NCBI RefSeq assembly: GCF_029227915.1
Contig: NC_079889.1
Location: 1,798,001 to 1,862,000 of the forward strand
Direction: 5' to 3'
Length of the DNA: 64,000 nt
Source: Hydractinia symbiolongicarpus
Lineage: Eukaryota > Cnidaria > Hydrozoa > Anthoathecata > Hydractiniidae
In this document: piece after piece, positions 40,201-51,430 of the stretch
Layout of the letters: every line of letters begins with the position of its first letter
Position numbering within the stretch: the first letter of the stretch is position 1
Position numbers and translations under genes: made by a program
Notes under the pieces: generated by a model
Database searches by the model: none
What the model saw: the letters and a program-made list of their open reading frames with translations, nothing else
What the model was told of the DNA's origin: nothing

Positions 40201-43101
40201 CCCCTTTTTTCTTTAGTTTTACAAGGGTTTTAATTATCCATTTCGGTAACTTTCAGATTTTTTATCTGAAAGCTTGGGCACTTGTTGGGAACTTGCTTGG
40301 TAAATTCCCTAACCAACCAGAAGAGCTTTCACAAAATATTTTTTTCAGGCTTCAATTGGATAAAATTATACTTGAGTTTTGTAAAATCAATTGTCCCTAT
40401 CTATAGTTAACCCCATCATATCTACTATATGATAGGGTTAACTAAAGATAGGGACACGCTAGACATGTTTCATTGTGACACAATGGTCAATGGTGTCAAT
40501 ATTTCCTGACCCCAAACGCAAATTGACAGGCTAAAAAATGCAGGCGATAAGCCATAGACTATTTTATTTCAAACTTTATATCCAAGATTTATGTTTTAAT
40601 CGTTTTTTTACATCTATATTATAACTATTTTTCCGTATGCTGAAAATCCAGACCACACGTTTAGCCCTTCTAAATCACGACGTCGTCGACACTGAAATTG
40701 GCCAAGGCGAATGTCCAGGTGTTTACAAAATTCTCAATTCATGTTGGCATGTATTTGCTGACATGATTTTTATTGCAAATGGATGTGACTTAATTTACAC
40801 ATAAGTTTATTCTCATTTTTCTATAAGTTGCAACGTGATGTAGTTGTTTTGGTTTTGCGTCTAAAACAATGGACTTGCGCACGCAAGCACACAGGCAAAA
40901 AATATAAAGGACAGACCGCAAAGATCAAAGAAATTAATTTAAAAAGCTCGTAAAACAAGAAAATGATAGTTAAGAAAAAACAATTCTAGCTCCTTTTAGA
41001 TCGTTTATTCCTTAAATTTATGAATTAAAGGAAATAGTCAATTCTCTTTATGTGGTCCATCTTTTATTGCCTGTGAAGATGCACGCATATACGAAACTTT
41101 GTAAACATTCACAACTCACCTATAAATTTCTCTCTAAATTTAACTGCAATTTGTGTATTGGAGCATACAATCACAAACAAAATTTAAATTGCCCACATAA
41201 AACTGAGTTTGCCAACTTAGAGCAGGCAAATAGTAGTTCATGTTGGAAATTTTTTGGCAACAAGAAATAAATTGAATTAGAAAGGTTGATGTTTGAATAC
41301 CTTCATAGACTAAAAACAAATATAATACAATTAAAGAACACTTGAGGCGTAAAAATCACAATAATTTTTGTATTATGAAATATGTTGTTAACACTGTGAA
41401 TAAAATCATGTATATATATGTACTTTACCTGTCTCGTATATACGTTTTCTGTCCTGATGGTTTTCAAATTGGATGGAGGGAAAAATGAGGGATAAATATG
41501 TTGTGCAAGGACAAGTATTCAATTGTATTATTGTTCCCCATTTTTTGAATGTTTTTTTCTTTTTTAGATCAGCCTTTATCAAAACAACCACCATCAAATT
41601 TTTAAATTGAGCAAGAGAGTAAGAGTAACGCATGAATACTGAAACATTCAGAAGTTCAATGTTACATAAAAAAATTTTATATCATAAAATGTCCAAAATT
41701 TTCTAGATCTTGAAATGTTTTTAACGTTTTTGAAATGCAGCCTATAAATATTCTTGGGATGTTCTTAATTCACCGTAAATAAAGAATAAGCGCCTGGGCA
41801 GGGAGCTTATTTATTTAATTTTCCCAATTCACTTGATTGACAGGGTGGGTAATTAAGTAGTAGTGCTTATTCAGCAGGGGGCGGTTATTCCGTAATTTAT
41901 GGTATTACCATAATTTGACGATAATTGCTACAGAGTGTAGCTATATATATTAATCTTTTAACCCCCTTATTATCTCTGCTGATGGCAAAAATCTTTAAGC
42001 CATCGGGCTTCTTGTATATTTTTAATTTACATTAAAAAAAAACCTTAAACTTTTTAGATGTTTAAGTATTTAAAAATCGCAAGCTCACTAAATACTCGGG
42101 GACACAAGCAATTTTTTGATGCGCATGAAATGCAATCTATTGGATGGAATAATCTCCTGTAACCACTAACAGGCAAATGTGTTGTATGAATTTATAAACT
42201 TTGTTTTAGATCTTGTTATGTGATCTATTTAGCAAAAATTTATTACGTATAAAAACTTTTCACACAAACTTTACCCAGTCTTCATTTTAACCTTCGTACA
42301 CCATAAATTTGAACTTTATTTGAGCAATACGAAGTTAATTTTCTTAAATTTTTTGAACTAAAAACAAAAACTTCGGCCCAACAAACAATCGAAAATACAA
42401 TTAACAAACTTTTAAAACAGGCTCTTAAAGCTTGGAGCAAGCAAAGAAGTGTCAGTAGTTTAATGACATATTCCTTTTTCTAATTTAAAAATTTGAGTAA
42501 ATAGCAAACATTCTCTCTTTTTTGCTGCCCAGATGCACGCACAGGTGCAGAACTTATTGGAATGAACTAATCTAGTTATTCGGTCTATCAGAGTATATTT
42601 TTAAAGTAAAACTAACCATTTCCAACTCCTTTTTTAAATCATCCATCTGTTCCTTCTTCTTCCCTTTCTTCCCTTTTCTGCCAGCTGTCGCATCTTTAGA
42701 GCTAGTCTTGGTAGCAACACGATAACTGTCTGACTTACCTCCCTAAAAAGAAATTGACCGTTTTCCAGTAAGCCAGCACCTTTACTTAAATCACAAGAGT
42801 GTTGATGGCAAACTGGAGCCAATCTGTTTAAAATGGGTTCATATGAACACCCAATTAGAAGATCAAGTTCAGAACTGAGAAATAAGCTAGTTTGTGACAA
42901 TGAGCAAAATAATCATTCAGGAGATTCTAGTAGCATAATGGAGGAGTCTCTAGAAATCTAAAGCAGAGCTGTTTGAGTGACAACATTTTTTGATTTTAGT
43001 ACCAATCATTTTAGCCTAGTAATTAGCAATCTCATTCACATTTCCTCTTAAGTAAAGGCAATGAATACCTCTTCTTTTTCTAATAATGCAGGATCCGCCA
43101 T
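34243..43101 (-). CDS. ATP1A: Na+/K+-ATPase alpha subunit
   Basis: Fourteen coding exons: 43101-43069, 42742-42617, 39134-38808, 38527-38342, 38141-37755, 37676-37369, 37220-36916, 36604-36410, 36288-36115, 36009-35821, 35589-35198, 35017-34752, 34602-34409 and 34271-34243. All phases agree: 1036 residues, ending WVRQETYY. It is the catalytic P-type ATPase that exports 3 Na+ for 2 K+ at the plasma membrane. Visible motifs are TGES at 231-234 (dephosphorylation), DKTGT with phosphorylated D388, KGAPER (nucleotide domain), TGDGVNDSP at 728-736, NVPEGLLA in M4 and [11 protein letters not shown] in M6 (cation sites). The N-terminus has the typical Lys-rich run ([11 protein letters not shown]). 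R130 and E141, flanking the M1-M2 loop, are both charged. Intron 2 is 3.5 kb. An upstream decayed half copy exists at 49112-45845. Confidence 0.98.
39660..39735 (-). repeat. dispersed repeat, copy 1 (with 59505)
   Basis: AGAAACAGTGCAGCTAGGCT and the following GGATGCACAAGG, then TTTAGGCTTTCGGC, match AGAGACAGCGCAGCTGGGCT at 59519 and its continuation. It lies upstream of exon 3, inside intron 2 of the Na+/K+-ATPase gene. Confidence 0.55.
40393..40455. repeat. 63-bp hairpin in ATPase intron 2
   Basis: GTCCCTATCTATAGTTAACC pairs with GGTTAACTAAAGATAGGGAC around a short AT-rich loop that is itself palindromic (CATATCTACTATATGATA). Probably a very short MITE. Confidence 0.75.
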
Positions 43102-43501
43102 ATCTTTGGACGAATTTCTTTCAACTTTTTATTCTAAAAAATATTGCTGCACGCCCTTCAACAGCTCGCTCCGTTTTTCTCCATAAATCAGACAGGGCTG
43201 CTGTTTTGAAAGGCGCCTTTTATTTTACCATATATGGAAGTGTCATAATCAAATATGGAATGCGGATAACTATTTTTCAGTAGGAAGAAAGGCATGCCGG
43301 ATATTTAGGAAAAACTTCTTTTTTGCTAGGGGTCCAGCCCGGAGAGTGTTTTTCACATAAAACTTTTATGAATAGAAATTCTCGTAACAAATTTAACCTC
43401 GTTTTAACGACCTTTTTGCTCTTTTGATGACAAAGAGACAGAAACAGAAATACGTACAGAAACGGCCGACTTATCATGAGATTTTTTTAAAAAAAATCTA
43501 G

Positions 43502-43530
43502 AGAAAGGGCCCTGGGGACGAGGCTGGACG
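43502..43530 (+). repeat. CCTGGGGACGAGG-class short repeat
   Basis: GAAAGGGCCCTGGGGACGAG is one end of the short repeat family seen also at 44764-44850, 50884-50951 and 51361-51430. Confidence 0.45.
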
Positions 43531-43649
43531 GTACACATTCAGCATAGATCCAAAAGGCCCTTTGTCTCTTTATAGGCAAAAAAACCCTGTGTGTGAAGGA
43601 TGAGGATATAACAAAATGGTTATTTCAAAATTGCATTACATTACATCTC

Positions 43650-43735
43650 TATAATAATAGCCGTATACGTCTGTCTGTCTGTCACGCAAAATGGTGGCTT
43701 AGCTGTGCGAACCCGTGGATTTTTCCACGGGCTAA
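43650..43735 (-). repeat. GCCCGTGG hairpin repeat, copy 2
   Basis: Read on the minus strand, TTAGCCCGTGGAAAAATCCA continues to ACGGGTTCG and CACCATTTTGCGTGACAGAC, matching copy 1 at 20855. It abuts the GATA-repeat tail of the SINE that starts at 43731. Confidence 0.7.
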
Positions 43736-44092
43736 GATAGATAGATAGATGTTGTGCATATTTTAAATGGCTAGCCTCACTAATATCGAGGGATATACCC
43801 TGTCTATTTATTCGAAGAGGGGCCATGGTTTAGATGGAGAGTCCTAGAGTATTTAATGTTCGTTTTGAGCTACGCAGACCCAATTAGGGCCCGCGCTCTA
43901 CTACTAGACAACTTCCGGCAACATCCAACGGCCCACACATGGAGCCATGCATCTCCCCAATTTCTCTCACATGGCTTGGGTTAACCCGGGGCTATATTCA
44001 CTCGCCAATGTTGAATCGCCGTCAAGAGGAATCGAGCCCCGGTCTCCCGCACAGAGTTCGAGAGCTATAACCACTAATCTATGGCGCCATAA
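43731..44092 (-). mobile_element. tRNA-derived SINE, copy A
   Basis: On the minus strand, a tRNA-like head (ATTAGTGGTTATAGCTCTCG, then a GGTTCGA-like B box partly altered) leads to the core with CCATGTGAGAGAAATTGGGG, TAATTGGGTCTGCGTAGCTC, and TATCCCTCGATATT, ending in an ATCT-repeat tail. It matches copies at 46849 and 63618. Confidence 0.8.
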
Positions 44093-44763
44093 TAACGACT
44101 AGACTTACGACTAAACTTCCTTCCTAGCATTACACTAAACCTTGTGATGATTACTTTGACCTGATGCATTATTCCTTTTCAGTTAAAGGGAGAACGACAA
44201 CTTTATTTTAGGGGAATTTTCCTGATTTACGGCCTGCTTCGTGTGATCTCGGTCTTCATATTCTTAGCGCCTGCTGTCTCCTGTATCGGGACAATGATGT
44301 CCTGAGGTCCGAAAAGATACAAGTTACCCTGGGGACGAGGTCAGTGTGACTTCTTAATGGTGCGCAATCACCCTTCTTATCGAAAAAAATTAACATATAC
44401 ATTTTTTTACGTTTTATTTATTTTAAAGTTCCGACGGAGTTATGACTTTCCTGAAAATTCGAGGTTATAAAACTTACTAGAAATGGAAATAATGGTACTT
44501 TTATTATCTTGAATTTATTGTTGTTGTTTTCCAGCCGCCATATTTAACGATCTTGTTGATCTCTCAGGGCGGCGCCAGGGGGGGGGGCTGGGGGGTGGTT
44601 TTACCCACCACAAGTATTATTTTTTATTTTCTGCCAGTGTTTTTATCACTACATGGAAATTGAGGTTATCTAACCAGAGAACCAGAGGCTATCTCACTAA
44701 ATATAGCCGTTTTGCGTGTTTTAGGACTCTAAAAATGCGTTGGCTTCCCTGGACCCCATTCGT

Positions 44764-44850
44764 AACCTCGTTCCCAGGGATGTTTTTCGCTTTCTGATAT
44801 GTGACTGGCATATCCAAAAGTGAAAAAGAAGCTCTGGGAACGAGATTGGC
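44764..44850. mobile_element. very short TIR element (CCTGGGAACGAGG class)
   Basis: AACCTCGTTCCCAGGGATGT at the left is matched by AGCTCTGGGAACGAGATTGG at the right, with paired TTTTTCGCTTT and AAAAGTGAAAAAG inside. About 87 bp, no coding capacity. Confidence 0.7.
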
Positions 44851-45844
44851 TTCGCTCGTTGATTTTCACTAAAATCTTCCACTATGCCTTAACTTCTTAA
44901 GAATATTTTTCACTCTTCCAAATTAAAACAATTATTTTGTCGACTCCAATGAAAAAGTGTGTAGCAAATATTTCAAAAGGCTGGCACGCCATTAACAACA
45001 TGCATTGTTGTGCTTGATAATCGCCAACACACGTTGCGTAATGATGACCCAGGGTCTGAGAACCGGGGGCTAAGGATGTTGTTCACATGGATATCATGTA
45101 ATATTACATACAAACTTATATCAAAGTATTAACGCCTGATCATAAAATCGTTTGAGAAGTAATTTTTCCCAACTCAACTATTCCGATTTCCTGTTGATAA
45201 GAAAAAATATGCTGGGTCTCCTAGGTAGACAAGTGGACACTTTCAGAAAACTCTCTAATAAATGGACATTTATAAGATGTTTGAGCGAAAAAACAAGTTT
45301 TTTGAAAAAGTATACATGTATTTTTTAAATTAAAATCGTTATTTAGAAATTGTTGTTAGTCATTTGAAGAACACTATTAACTTCTCTCTTCTGAGACCTT
45401 AACGTTTTCCATCCATTCGAGTTAGGATATCTTGTTCCACATTCGATGACATTGCATGTCAACGTGCAGTTTCATAGTGCGATAAGATCGTGCAGTTAGT
45501 GTCAGGGAAGATGAAAAATATTTGAATAAGTTCCTTGATATACGCCGTTTAATCAAGTCTATAGCTGGAAAGAAAACCCATTTTCCACATTTTCACTGAC
45601 AGATATGAAACATAAAATTGCATTTTTGACAAAAATACGAGAAGATATCTATCGAAAACAAAGTGGGTAAAAGCTTTATCAATTCAAGCACTTCAAGTAG
45701 GAAACACAGGAAAATTTGATCATGCCGAGGAGACAGCTATCGAAGGAGAAATAGTCTGTTTAAAAGAGTCACTTACAGGTTAGACAGGACAAAAGATATG
45801 CTGTGCTAGATGACCAGACGTTGTCGTTGACTTAAAAAGTGCCT

Positions 45845-48800
45845 TTAAAGTGTGGTTGCTAGATTTGCAATACGTCCACCAACTGTGCTATCGCCAGTTT
45901 CAAAAACAATACCAGTAGCTGTTCCCTCTACAGCATATGTAGTAAAGAAGACGAGATTCTTGGTGTCCAAAGGATTTTCTGATGTGCACTCGGTAGTTCT
46001 CTCTTGCGGTTCGAACTCTCCAGTTAGTGATGAGACATCAACCCATTAACCAAAATGAATATGGTAGTTGGGAAAGGTTTCCAGGCCTGTAGAAAGCACA
46101 ATCCTTACGGGGAGGGGGGCGTGGTGGAGGTGTAGGCAATGACATGTCTAACCGACGACGGGTTACAATGGTTAGTCCGAGTTGTAAACGAAGTAATTTT
46201 ATTTCATTTGTTCGTTCTGGTTGCCTTCTCTACACTCCATGGAATTAGCCAAATAGCTCAGAGCACAAAATCCTTATCAGAAGATAAAGTTTCGTTCACA
46301 TGTTGTTACTATCTAGTAAAAATGTGACATGAAAATATTACCGTGAAATCTTGACTCTCAATAATGCGTATGTCTGCGGGTATAGGATCGCCACCCCTTA
46401 TAAATACAATATCTCCAACAACACATTTCTCTGCTTCTATAGTAAGCTTCAGCCAATCTCGCAGTACACAAATCTCTTGTGGATTCAACCTTCTCCTCGG
46501 TTTACTCGATTTCTACAGTATATACAAATTTTTGTAACTATACACAACTCTTGTAAACAACGCCTAATAAACCTACAGTCAAATTTTTACAACCAACTTT
46601 TTCAAAAATAAAATAAAAGTGCACGGTGGCCGAGAACTGCCATGTGATAACTATAAAATTATTGGAATCAAAACAAAACTAAATAAATTGATTAAAATCA
46701 AATAAATAAAATAAAAATCAAGCTAAACTGAAGTGAAATAAGCACCAAAATATATATAAAAAAAGATTTGAGATTTATTTTGTATTGTTAGGCTTCTATT
46801 GAAAGTAAATCAATTTGTCATTTTGGTCATCTAATCCACCATAAGCTTATGGCACCATAGTTTAGTGGTTATAACTCTCGCACTTTGTGCAGGAGATGGG
46901 GTACGATTCCCTTGGTGGGGATTCAATATGGGCGAGTGAATGTTATCACATCCCCAGGTACCTAAGCCATGTGAGGGAAATTAGGGGGATGGCACACTGT
47001 GTGGATGTTGCAGGGAGTTGTCTAGCAGAGCGCTGACCCTAATTGGGTCTGCGTAGCTCAAAATGAGCATTCCTGGAAATAATAGAAAGGGTATATCCCT
47101 CGATATTTGTGAGGCTAGCCATGTATAAATATGCACATCTACATCTAATACTACCTTTTTCTTGTGGGAAAAACTTAAGTTATGCAATTTATAAGATATT
47201 CAACAGTCAAGATGGCAGACTTTCCATTTTCCTTATTACAAGTGAATTAATTAGGATCAGGGTTAGAAGGCTTGGATCATCATCATTCATCATTCTCGTG
47301 CCATAAGCTTGGATAAATTGATATATCTTACGATGACAAAAAATATTACATTAGTACAGGCTAAATAAGCTGTCTGCAAGGAACAAAATGGTCCAGACCG
47401 TCTTCTATGCATTTAAAATTGTAACAACAAACATGGCATTAAAGTGCCCTGTGACTTAAGTTGAACCACACTTTAAAGTCAAAGAAATGTCATGCTTACA
47501 GCCAAAACTTACCTTGTAGCATGGAAAACAAAAATATCCACCAAAAAACTGTCTCAAAAACTTGACCCATACTGGTGTTTGGTTTGGTGGAGTTAGAGCA
47601 TTTGGACCATCTCTCTCCAAATGTTTCTGTGCCTTTCCACTAGTTAAACCTGTTTTCAGATCAGTCTCCAATAGGGCCACTAATTCAGACAGTTCTACCA
47701 AATGCGCAGTCTATGAAAAAGTTAGGAAAACAGGAAAACTTCTAAAAAATTTCTAAACAACATATATAAAATACACTAAACTCTCTAGCCATACCAGTTG
47801 TTCTTTGAACAATTTTCTATGCAGCATGGCATACTAACAAATAATTTTTTAGAACTTATTATGAGAACTTTTTCACTGACACTGTATACTTATTATATAA
47901 CATAATACACAAGTTCACAGTATCAGCTAACCATTGTTTCAATAAATCTTTCTTGTGTTACAATGCTTTTATTGAGAATAAAAAAATGGAAGAAAACTGT
48001 TATGAATTAGGAAGGCATAGTCAAAATTACCATCCGTAATCAGAACATTACGAGCCAAAATTCTGTATAAAAAAGGAAAATAAATAGTTAAACACTTCTT
48101 TGGTATTACATAGCTAGCGAAACTAACCATTTCCAATTCCTGTGTACGTTCTTTTTTCTTCTTCGCTTTCTTGGATTTTTGTGGTGCATTCTTGGAGCTC
48201 GTGTTTGTTGAAACATGATTTGATTCTTCTTCCTGGAAACAGAAAAAGAAATATATAGGATTTTGTGGGCCAGGCAACAAGAAATTTCACATCAATTCAA
48301 TTTATTGCCAAGAAAGAAAGCAATGTTAAGCTGAATTCCGTGAAGTTATATGCCTTAGCAAAGTTGCCAGATCATCGCTAGATCCATTTGTTTAGATAAT
48401 CACGTAATAAGGACGGTTTTAGCAACTGAATACTGATATTTAGTTCCTACTAATATATAATGTAGAAACTAAATATGCATACTATATACTAAATATATCA
48501 TAAGCTAGACCCTTATTCTCGGATCCATTTCAAAATCATCAAATTTTAAAACAGAAAACAGAAATATTTAAGAAAAATGATGGAAATATTTGGATTAATT
48601 CGAAGAAGATAAGAAATTTGGAATACTAATTAATTCACATATAGACCACTTTTCGCGTTACGTAGTTGTTTTGATTTCATTTTAAGAACAATGGGCATGC
48701 GCGCACTTTTGTGTAGGTAAAAAAGCAGGACTCGCACTGGGTAAAATGGTTATTAATGAAGGTTAAAGATTTTTTTGGGTAGCATACAAGGTCTAGCTAA

Positions 48801-49112
48801 GAGGAAATAGAATTGAATTTTAATTATATTCTTCTGATTCTTCTTAAAAAAATTCAATGATTTTGAGCGAATATTTCTTTTTTGGATGGATTTCTTTGAT
48901 TATTGTGATCTGTTGTTTATATCTTATGTCTAGCTACAGAAATACTTGCAAATGTGCAAAAAAAACACAAACTTTTTAACTTTTGTAAACATTGGCAAGT
49001 CATCTTTTAGCTAAAATAATATAATTTCCTATTTTTCTCCCCCATACTTAAAACTTTGACAATTACTGTAGCTAGCTATCTTCTCTTTTTCTAGTAATGC
49101 AGAATCCGCCAT
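45845..49112 (-). pseudogene. decayed 5'-half copy of the Na+/K+-ATPase alpha gene
   Basis: Five exon remnants match exons 1-5 of the gene below in order and strand: 49112-49080 (MADSALLEKEK), 48232-48128, 47710-47513, 46512-46342 and 46042-45845. Exon 1 has lost its GT donor (AT instead). Exon 5 has lost its AG acceptor (GG instead). Exon 3 is cut from 327 to 198 nt, removing the M1-M2 membrane hairpin. TGES reads TGEF. After NLATT the frame meets a stop and similarity ends, so no phosphorylation site, nucleotide domain or later helices exist. The reading frames that remain are open, so decay is incomplete or a truncated product was once kept. A pump function is excluded. Confidence 0.9.
46849..47300 (+). 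mobile_element. tRNA-derived SINE, copy B, with target duplication
   Basis: The head ATGGCACCATAGTTTAGTGG with A-box-like TAGTTTAGTGGTTA and B-box-like GGTACGATTCC, the core AGCCATGTGAGGGAAATTAG and TATCCCTCGATATTTGTGAG match copies A and C. CCATAAGCTT occurs at 46839-46848 and again at 47301-47310, consistent with a 10-bp target duplication. Between the end of similarity (about 47150) and the right repeat are 150 bp not seen in the other copies, ending in ATCATCATCATTCATCATTC. It sits in an intron of the ATPase pseudogene. Confidence 0.75.
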
Positions 49113-49571
49113 ATCGTTGAACGAAGTTCTTTAAGGTTATTTTTGTCGTACAAAAATACACCTCCATAATATAATCCATGTTCTTTGTCCATAGCTAGCT
49201 AGCCAGGTGACACGCATCTTAGGAAAACGGTGAAAACACGGTGGTTGGTGTCCGGCTAGGATCCAGTTGCTGTTTATTGCCTGTTTTTTGCTTCTACTCA
49301 TTTCCACCTAATTAAAATCAGGAAATTCAAATGATTGAATTTTCATACAGGTCATTTACCTTGACAAGTACGATAATTTGATGTTGTGGTTGATGATTTA
49401 AGGGTTGTTGACACTGAGCGTTCACAAATAAATTTATATTCTCAAGTTTATAATTACAAAATGACTGTAATGGCAACCAGGCACTCTCCGTTCGAGAATT
49501 TAAAAACTTAAAAATAAACCCGGTCCCGTGCCCGGACTTTTTAGGCTAACAACGCTCTATTTTTTCAGAAA
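49113..49571. other. flank of ATPase pseudogene, no gene
   Basis: Nothing supported between the pseudogene start and the Tigger element. Confidence 0.4.
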
Positions 49572-49573
49572 TA

Positions 49574-50548
49574 CAGTATACTCTCGATAAGTGATACACC
49601 GGATAACTAGGACGCCCGCTATGTAGTACACTTTTTCTCGGTCCCTTGAGGCAAAAACTTCGGATAAGTGGGACATGCAATGGAATGACTTCATATTTTT
49701 TTCTTGAAACAGAAGACATTGCATTGATTTTAATCAAAAACTTGTCAACAAATCTATTCTACACATTGGTTGTTTCTTCATGTGCGCAGTCATGCCTCAG
49801 CTAGGTCAAAAAAGGAAGCTGAAATCTACACCGATAACCAAAAAGTATGTTATACTCAAGGAAATTGATAAAGGCAAAATTCTTATATCTGTTGCTCTTA
49901 AACAGGGAATGCCCAAACAAACTGTTTCAAACTGGGTTAAACAGAGCAGATTGGATGAAAATTTCAAAGATTTGTCTGCTAAAGATGTCGCCTCTTTCGA
50001 TGAAGCAGTTCCTGTAACTCAAGATTTGATGTCCGATGAAGAGATCTTGTCGGATATTCTGGGAAATAAGGTCGAGGAAATGCAAGATGAGAAGGATAAT
50101 GGTCGAGATGGAGCTAGCCCTTTGGAGAAACCAACCACATCTCAATTACACTATGCCATTGATACCTTGATGAACTACTCCATGATGATTGATACGACCG
50201 AACTGAAAGCACTTACGATCAAAGTTTCTAGAATTGTCGAAAATGATGAAATAGCTGGTTCCAGGCAAAGCAAATTGACAGAATTTTTTTTCCTTTTAAT
50301 GTAGTGTAATCTTATGTTGTATTGAATGGAATAGAAAAGTAAACGCAATTATCACCATTTCTTATTTATGAATTTAGCCTCAAAGTCCTCTTGTTCGCTA
50401 AGTTTTGCAAAAAATCTCTCGATAACTAGGACAAATTAAGCCTTTGTATAAAACCCTACTTACAAGGAAATTCGGATAAGTAGGACGCCCGCTAAGTAGT
50501 AAACTTTTGTTCGGCCCCTTGAGCGTCCCACTTATCGAGAGTATACTG
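49574..50548 (+). mobile_element. Tigger/pogo DNA transposon, internally deleted
   Basis: Perfect TIRs CAGTATACTCTCGATAAGTG (49574-49593) and CACTTATCGAGAGTATACTG (50529-50548), with TA on both sides (49572-49573 and 50549-50550), the target duplication of Tc1/mariner-pogo elements. Subterminal blocks with GATAAGTGGGAC and GGACGCCCGCTA recur near both ends. At 975 bp it is far shorter than a full element; its ORF keeps only the two ends of the transposase. Confidence 0.95.
49780..50304 (+). CDS. Tigger-like HTH protein lacking the catalytic core
   Basis: A 174-residue intact ORF inside the Tigger element. Residues about 14-52 (KKYVILKEIDKGKILISVAL, KQGMPKQTVSNWVKQ) form the psq-type helix-turn-helix of CENP-B/pogo transposases. 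From about residue 85 the sequence matches the acidic C-terminal tail of Tigger transposases (DEEILSDILG, then EKPTTSQLHYAI, ending SRQSKLTEFFFL). The second DNA-binding domain and the whole DDE catalytic domain are deleted, and the frame is kept across the junction. It could bind element ends but not transpose. Confidence 0.75.
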   Translation: MCAVMPQLGQKRKLKSTPITKKYVILKEIDKGKILISVALKQGMPKQTVSNWVKQSRLDENFKDLSAKDVASFDEAVPVTQDLMSDEEILSDILGNKVEEMQDEKDNGRDGASPLEKPTTSQLHYAIDTLMNYSMMIDTTELKALTIKVSRIVENDEIAGSRQSKLTEFFFLLM

Positions 50549-50883
50549 TAATATCAAGAAATATTGAAATCTGGTGACTTTATCATTTTCATAAAAACAT
50601 CTTGGTGTGACTTAACACATTTTGTCATGGTGACTACTTCAAAAAGGTTCACAAAGATGCACCGTGTGCGGGCCCAACATATAAAGAACTCATAAAATAT
50701 ATTCAGCATGCCTTGTTTCAGCGCGACACAACAAATCAAGTAGAGCCGAGCCAAACTGAACCCCAATCAAAATTTCCAAGATGGTATGATTTAAAATTTC
50801 TTTTGGCGAAATACGCAACTTGACAACGTTATTTTAATCGCCTTAAAATTACGCCCGAAAGCTAATATTATTGAGCTTCAAAC

Positions 50884-50951
50884 AACCTCGATCCCAGGGT
50901 TTTTTCTCTTTTTGATATAAATGACAGCAAGACAAAGGGCCCGGGGCCGAG
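50884..50951. repeat. CCCAGGG-class short inverted repeat
   Basis: AACCTCGATCCCAGGGTTTT at the left and AAGGGCCCGGGGCCGAGTTT at the right form diverged arms of the same family as 44764-44850. Confidence 0.5.
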
Positions 50952-51360
50952 TTTCAAAGTAATGTGCAGCAAGTAACTGCGAAACGTCGAGAAAATCGCA
51001 GCTTATTTTGAATCAGTTGTGAGATCGGAAAGTGCAAAAGTTGTTAAAAGTGAAAAGTAACAGCCAAGTAAGAGACAAGCGAGGCAAAGTCTAATCATAT
51101 AATCCTGTCCAACATTGTTGAGACATGAATTTTAGCAAAAAAATGGAAAACAAAACACACAACTTTACAAGTAAAGGATGAATACAGTAAATCCTCCTTT
51201 CCTTCCCTAACTTATATTGTTAAAATGACTCCAAAAGTGATTCGCCTCAATTTCAATATCAGGGTTGTTTCTCATGTTTTTGAAATTTTTGAGAAATTCC
51301 GGCATTTTTCTGATTTGTCAACTATAGAAATGCCACTGCAACCAAACTGAAATCAAACTT

Positions 51361-51430
51361 GTCTCCAGGGTCTTGTGGCCCCTGAGCTGTTATCATTATA
51401 AAACAAAATGTCCTAGGAACGAGGTTGCCT
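51361..51430. repeat. CCTAGGAACGAGG-class short repeat
   Basis: CTCCAGGGTCTTGTGGCCCC at the left and GTCCTAGGAACGAGGTTGCC at the right resemble the family ends at 44764-44850; the CAGGGGCCACAAGACGTTGG copy at 31557 shares the internal block in reverse. Confidence 0.45.

Noticed and set aside
43650-44095. Functional tRNA genes at SINE heads and at 11797
   Set aside because: A and B boxes are present, but the acceptor and anticodon stems do not fold properly and the sequences recur as dispersed repeats.
45852-46049. Plus-strand ORF similar to one at 37903-38106
   Set aside because: The similarity comes from both being antisense to ATPase exon 5 copies; it confirms the pseudogene but is not a gene pair.
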